9,736 nucleotides of DNA from RGIG2560 sp964418385 (GTDB lineage Bacteria; Patescibacteriota; Microgenomatia; UBA1400; PJMF01): assembly GCA_964418385.1 (NCBI GenBank), contig CAYQLH010000035.1, positions 1 to 9,736 of the forward strand, read 5' to 3'. The translations under genes and the position numbers were made by a program. This document shows, piece by piece, positions 6,877 through 9,736 of the stretch. The stretch's first letter is position 1. Every line of letters starts with the position of its first letter. The notes under the pieces are model-generated. The model did not search any database and had not been told where the DNA came from. It worked only from the letters and a program-made list of their open reading frames with translations.

Positions 6877-8595
6877 TTAGCGCCCGCTTTTTGAGTGAAT
6901 CACTCCCCGCACGCGTTCCCACCACGCGCGCTGTGTTTCCAAAGCGCTCCAATCTAGCCATGAAATTGAATTATCTTGAGTAAAAGCATTGTTATTACCG
7001 CCCTGGGTACGCCACACTTCATCACCCATCAAAAGCATCATCATGCCTGGCACGTGCGCAGTCATCGCCAGCATTTCCAAAGCCTTCATGCGTCTGGTAA
7101 AATTAATACCTTCATCTTCAGTCTCGCCTTCACAGCCATAATTTTTGGCGTTGTTATCATCGGAACCATCTTGATTGTAATAGCCATTTTCTTCATTGTG
7201 CTTGTGCTCGTAAGAAACCACGTCGCGCAGCGTAAAACCATCATGTGCTGCCGCGTAATTGACAGACATCATCGCATTTTTGTGATAAAACATGTATTCC
7301 GGAGCCGCACCACGCAAATGTGCTTTCACGTTTTCCGCCTCTGTAGCAAAATTTACAAAACGCCGCACTCGATTTTTCCACTCACCATTCCATTCAAACC
7401 AATTCTCACCGCCGAAACGCCCTTGAAGCACCAAACCGCTCGCATCCCACGGCTCAGCGATTAATTTGAGATGACGCAAGATTGGACTTTGATTGATCGC
7501 ATGCATAATTTCTGGTTGGTGCGTAAAACCAAAATCAGTATAATAAAGGCACGCCCCCAAGTCAAAACGAAAACCATCCACGTGAAACTCTCGCGCCCAG
7601 TACTCCAAGCAGTCCACGATTAAACGACTTCCTGCCGGTGTCCCCGCGTTAAAAGTATTGTCGCAACCGCTAAAATTGAGATAGTATCGTTTGTTCGCCG
7701 GTGATAATAAGTAATAAGCGCTATTGTCAATCCCGCGCCAAGAAATTTTGGGTCCATGCTCGTTTGCCTCCGTGGTGTGGTTAAAAACCACATCTAAAAT
7801 AATTTCCAAGCCCAACGCATGTGCGCGTTTAACCAATTTTTTCAATTCCGATAGTCGTGGGTGGCGCCCACGCGCAAAATATTCTGGCTGCGGCGCCCAA
7901 AAAGACATTTGCGAGTAACCCCAGTAATTGGTGAGCGTCTCCCCGTCGGGCGTCCGCGTCGTAATATCGTTGTCAAAAGCTTGAATGGGCATCAGTTCGA
8001 GCGCGGTCACGCCCAAGTCGCGGAAATACTCCAGTTTTTCCGTTAAACCATCAAAAGTACCCGGGTAATCAACGCCGCTCGACGGATGGCGAGTGGCACC
8101 TTTCACGTGCAGCTCGTAAATTACCGACTTTTCTGGGTCTGTGTGCGGCAATTGATCGCTACCCCAATCAAAATGATCGTCGCCCACCACGCACCCACGC
8201 AGACAGCGATGCAGATTTGATCCCGGTTCGCAGGCTCGCTGCCGCGAGTAATATTTTTTGTCAATCATGCGCGCTCGCGGATCTAGCATCACTTTTTGCG
8301 GATCAAAAAAATTACCGATTTCTTGTGGTCCGTCGACTTGATAACCATAACGCGTTTCCAAGCTCAACTCATTGATTTGCGCGTGCCAAATATCGCCGGT
8401 ACGGTGCTCTTCTGGATCAAGTTCCACCATTTGTGTTGGTCGGGAAGACTCTGGATTTTCCCACAGTACCAGTGTTACCTGGGTCGCCTTTGACGACCAC
8501 AATGCAAAATTAACGCCGCGCTCATTTACACTCGCACCAAGCAGACGCGGATCACCTCGCTCCACTTGTTTGCGCCGATAAAACAATTTGCTCAT
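6877..8595 (-). CDS. glgX: Glycogen debranching enzyme GlgX (isoamylase type), short form
   Basis: GlgX hydrolyses alpha-1,6 branch linkages of glycogen or limit dextrin. An N-terminal CBM48 domain (about 12-95) is followed by a GH13 (beta/alpha)8 barrel. The four GH13 regions are intact: DVVFNH (268-273), GFRFD with nucleophile Asp345, LIAEPWD with acid/base Glu381, and AAHDG with Asp452. The GDE-type stretch LMGDEVWRTQGGNNNAF (522-538) is also present. The protein ends at residue 572 soon after WLDW, whereas E. coli GlgX has 657 residues; the C-terminal beta-sandwich domain is essentially missing. No remnant of it lies in the 74 bp downstream. The start at 8595 has GGGAG about 5 nt before it; the frame is open further upstream, but that would cross trmD and its promoter. 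No other glycogen gene is in the window. Confidence 0.92.
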   Translation of the reverse strand: MSKLFYRRKQVERGDPRLLGASVNERGVNFALWSSKATQVTLVLWENPESSRPTQMVELDPEEHRTGDIWHAQINELSLETRYGYQVDGPQEIGNFFDPQKVMLDPRARMIDKKYYSRQRACEPGSNLHRCLRGCVVGDDHFDWGSDQLPHTDPEKSVIYELHVKGATRHPSSGVDYPGTFDGLTEKLEYFRDLGVTALELMPIQAFDNDITTRTPDGETLTNYWGYSQMSFWAPQPEYFARGRHPRLSELKKLVKRAHALGLEIILDVVFNHTTEANEHGPKISWRGIDNSAYYLLSPANKRYYLNFSGCDNTFNAGTPAGSRLIVDCLEYWAREFHVDGFRFDLGACLYYTDFGFTHQPEIMHAINQSPILRHLKLIAEPWDASGLVLQGRFGGENWFEWNGEWKNRVRRFVNFATEAENVKAHLRGAAPEYMFYHKNAMMSVNYAAAHDGFTLRDVVSYEHKHNEENGYYNQDGSDDNNAKNYGCEGETEDEGINFTRRMKALEMLAMTAHVPGMMMLLMGDEVWRTQGGNNNAFTQDNSISWLDWSALETQRAWWERVRGVIHSKSGR

Positions 8596-8620
8596 TTTGC
8601 TCCCTGTTTTACTCAATTCT

Positions 8621-8630
8621 ATTATATAAT
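8621..8630. promoter_or_regulatory. Shared palindromic -10 for divergent glgX and trmD
   Basis: ATTATATAAT is its own reverse complement, so it contains TATAAT on the plus strand (8625-8630, for trmD) and on the minus strand (8626-8621, for glgX). The trmD ATG follows 8 bp later, implying a leaderless mRNA. The glgX transcript would have a leader of about 20 nt with a ribosome binding site. Both -35 regions are weak. Polymerase bound in one direction should exclude the other. Confidence 0.65.
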
Positions 8631-8638
8631 ACATTCTA

Positions 8639-9304
8639 ATGAAAATAAACATCATTACCAGTTGCCCCGAATATTTTGGCAGCAATTTGCAGACTTCCAT
8701 TTTGGGTAGAGCCGTGAAACAGGGGAGAGTGGCATTCAACATCGTTAATTTACGCGATTTTGCCGATGGTAAGCGCAAAAAACAAGTCGACGATGCCCCT
8801 TATGGTGGCGGTCCGGGCATGGTTTTAAAAGTTGAACCTATTGTGCGCGCCTTAGATGCGCTTGAAAAACAGGGTGAGCGTGGTCGTGTTTTTTTAACCA
8901 GTGCTTGCGGTGAGGTTTTTACGCAAAGCCGCGCGCGCCAATTGGCGCTTGAACCCATTTTGACTTTCATTTGTGGCCATTACGAGGGTGTGGATGAGCG
9001 CGTCACCCATTTTATTGATGGTCAACTCAGCCTTGGGCAATTTGTCCTCACCGGTGGTGAACCCGCAGTCGCAGTCATCACTGATGCGCTGGTACGACTT
9101 TTGCCAGGTGTTTTGGGCAACGAGCTGAGTCTTAGCGAAGAATCGTTTGATGCGGACGAACTCGAATATCCGCAATACACCCGCCCCGCTGTCTATCGCG
9201 GGCTGGCCGTGCCCGCGATCTTGCTTTCTGGCAATCACGGCGAAATTGCGGCTTGGCGTCAAGGGCAACGCGCTCCCGTGAAGACGCCGTCTGTCTCCAA
9301 GTAA
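8639..9304 (+). CDS. trmD: tRNA (guanine-N1-)-methyltransferase TrmD
   Basis: TrmD methylates G37 of tRNAs with G at position 36, using S-adenosylmethionine, and prevents +1 frameshifts. Motifs of the trefoil-knot SPOUT fold are all visible: DDAPYGGGPGMVLKVEP (51-67), ICGHYEGVDERV (111-122), SLGQFVLTGGE (131-141), LEYPQYTRP (175-183) and LLSGNHGEIAAWR (195-207). The protein has 221 residues, shorter than E. coli TrmD (255), because the usual helical tail with an RTxxRRP-type motif after the last knot segment is reduced to 14 residues. Usually trmD sits with rpsP, rimM and rplS; here it stands alone with its own promoter. The start at 8639 fits a leaderless transcript. Identification is firm. 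Confidence 0.96.
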   Translation: MKINIITSCPEYFGSNLQTSILGRAVKQGRVAFNIVNLRDFADGKRKKQVDDAPYGGGPGMVLKVEPIVRALDALEKQGERGRVFLTSACGEVFTQSRARQLALEPILTFICGHYEGVDERVTHFIDGQLSLGQFVLTGGEPAVAVITDALVRLLPGVLGNELSLSEESFDADELEYPQYTRPAVYRGLAVPAILLSGNHGEIAAWRQGQRAPVKTPSVSK

Positions 9305-9317
9305 ATTGGTGCCAATT
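9304..9317. other. Short hairpin directly at the trmD stop codon
   Basis: AATTGGTGCCAATT begins with the last base of the TAA stop and gives a 5-bp stem with a GTGC loop. It differs at two loop positions from the palindrome at the lepB stop (5338-5351). A T-rich run occurs only some 11 bp later and belongs to the next promoter's spacer. Confidence 0.4.
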
Positions 9318-9339
9318 TCCCGCTTGTGTTTTTATTTTT

Positions 9340-9350
9340 TGTGGTATAAT
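9340..9350 (+). promoter_or_regulatory. Extended -10 promoter of the right cysteine-rich gene
   Basis: TGTGGTATAAT preceded by a T-rich spacer, as in the left copy. CTTGTG at 9323-9328 is a poor -35 with 16-bp spacing. Transcription should start near 9357. It lies only 36 bp after the trmD stop. Confidence 0.78.
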
Positions 9351-9356
9351 AGCTCT

Positions 9357-9624
9357 GCCAAAGTTATTGATTAACGAGGAAAGGAAAAATCAATTTACTT
9401 CAAAAACAAAATCATAAAACAGGCAGACAGATTTAGTTCTGACACTTTTTTATCGCGAACACGATGAGGCAGATAACGTATGCCCGGATAGTAAGCTCGT
9501 GATAAAGAGTGTTTCCTCTCTTCGCAATAGCTTTGGCACCGGGCGAGAACCGCAGGTTCGCGTTGTCTGCCTCTAGTATTGGCAGGCATTCCCGGCAGTA
9601 GCAAGTAAATGCGAAGGGAATCTT
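9357..9624 (+). ncRNA. Structured 5' leader (candidate cis-regulatory RNA), right copy
   Basis: The leader of about 268 nt is nearly the same length as the left one. Elements: hairpin ATTGATT/AATCAAT (9366-9372 with 9388-9394) with a purine loop containing GAGGAAAGG; closing helix of 13 bp (9466-9478 with 9561-9573, one G-U); an arm of GCCCGG/CCGGGC (9482-9487 with 9539-9544), AGCU/AGCU (9494-9497 with 9529-9532), GUGA/UCGC (9499-9502 with 9522-9525) and AGAG/CUCU (9506-9509 with 9516-9519); and hairpin GAACC/GGUUC (9547-9559). The junction strands UAU, GA and G are the same in both copies. After the closing helix come GGCAG (9581-9585) and AUUCCC (9588-9593), able to form competing helices. 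No start codon with a ribosome binding site is seen before ATG 9625. Function is inferred. Confidence 0.74.
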
Positions 9625-9642
9625 ATGTCCTTGGCAAGGCGT
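9539..9642. repeat. Right arm of a 104-bp perfect inverted repeat
   Basis: It is the exact reverse complement of 856-959. It includes the arm's 3' strand, the GAACC/GGUUC hairpin, the closing-helix 3' strand, the ribosome binding site and the first six codons of the right gene. The two arms enclose about 8.6 kb of unrelated genes. Confidence 0.95.
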
Positions 9643-9736
9643 GTTATTTGTCTGGCAATTTTACCAATGCTAATTTTTGTTTTTGTAAATTTAGCAAGTT
9701 TGCCACCTTTTCGGGAAGGTTTGCCAGCAGCGTCTT
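9625..9736 (+). CDS. Secreted protein sharing the left gene's signal peptide, 5' end only
   Basis: ATG 9625 is preceded by AAGGGA (9614-9619) and opens a frame that stays open for 37 codons to the window edge. The visible part is a signal peptide: MSLARRVICLAILPMLIFVF, then a Pro-rich stretch and LPAAS. It aligns without gaps to the N-terminus of the gene at 873, with six identical first residues and mostly conservative changes after that. The mature part is outside the window, so whether it also has cysteine-rich repeats is unknown, though the common leader and signal peptide make a paralogue likely. Confidence 0.8.
   Translation, partial: MSLARRVICLAILPMLIFVFVNLASLPPFREGLPAAS

Noticed and set aside
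9466..9501. Short open frame starting MRQITYAR in both leaders (21 codons left, 12 codons right) as a leader peptide
   Set aside because: The shared part coincides exactly with the 5' strands of two RNA helices, which explains its conservation. No ribosome binding site precedes the ATG, and the frames diverge in sequence and length right after.
9539..9596. Known riboswitch such as c-di-GMP-I, TPP or cobalamin
   Set aside because: The three-way shape is reminiscent of some classes, but none of their signature conserved strings could be found in the junction or loops. A covariance-model search would settle it.
856..9642. A composite transposon with inverted terminal repeats
   Set aside because: The arms lie inside gene leaders and coding sequence, no transposase lies between them, no target duplication is visible, and the core carries essential genes such as dnaG and trmD.

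Overview
The window most resembles a Candidate Phyla Radiation (Patescibacteria/Parcubacteria-like) bacterium. This is an inference, not a proven assignment. The grounds are short versions of housekeeping genes, single-gene transcription units, several start codons lying directly at the predicted transcription start, a competence-type ComF gene, and small membrane-anchored Ig-like proteins. The standard code fits: none of the real genes is interrupted by UGA, and all seven complete genes end in TAA.

Layout. Positions 1-873 (minus) hold the 5' part of a gene for a secreted protein built of about 44-residue cysteine-rich repeats; it runs off the left edge. Its 269-nt untranslated leader and promoter occupy 874-1159. 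Next on the plus strand come comF (1302-1973) and dnaG (1975-3777), which are translationally coupled; a membrane-anchored protein with two Ig-like domains (3929-4744) behind tandem sigma70-type promoters; and signal peptidase I, lepB (4764-5339). On the minus strand are a glutamate dehydrogenase (5480-6802) with a clear intrinsic terminator and a GlgX-type glycogen debranching enzyme (6877-8595) without its C-terminal domain. trmD (8639-9304, plus) diverges from glgX across one palindromic -10 element. The right end (9340-9736) repeats the left end in inverted orientation: the same promoter, a 268-nt leader, and the start of a second protein with nearly the same signal peptide.

The most interesting feature is this pair of outward-facing genes. 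Their leaders are almost equal in length, and 104 bp are identical (856-959 versus 9539-9642). The leader can be folded by hand into a 13-bp closing helix, a three-way junction and a long arm. The arm sequence differs between the copies, but the pairing is kept by compensatory changes. A competing fold shares strands with this structure, and another helix can cover the ribosome binding site. This is what a translational switch controlling a surface-protein family would look like. The identical inverted arms could also recombine and exchange promoters and leaders between the two genes.

The central genes are ordinary housekeeping functions (DNA uptake, replication priming, protein export, nitrogen and glycogen metabolism, tRNA modification) and do not form one pathway. 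LepB could process the two secreted proteins, but that role would be general. No tRNA, rRNA, CRISPR array or transposase was seen.
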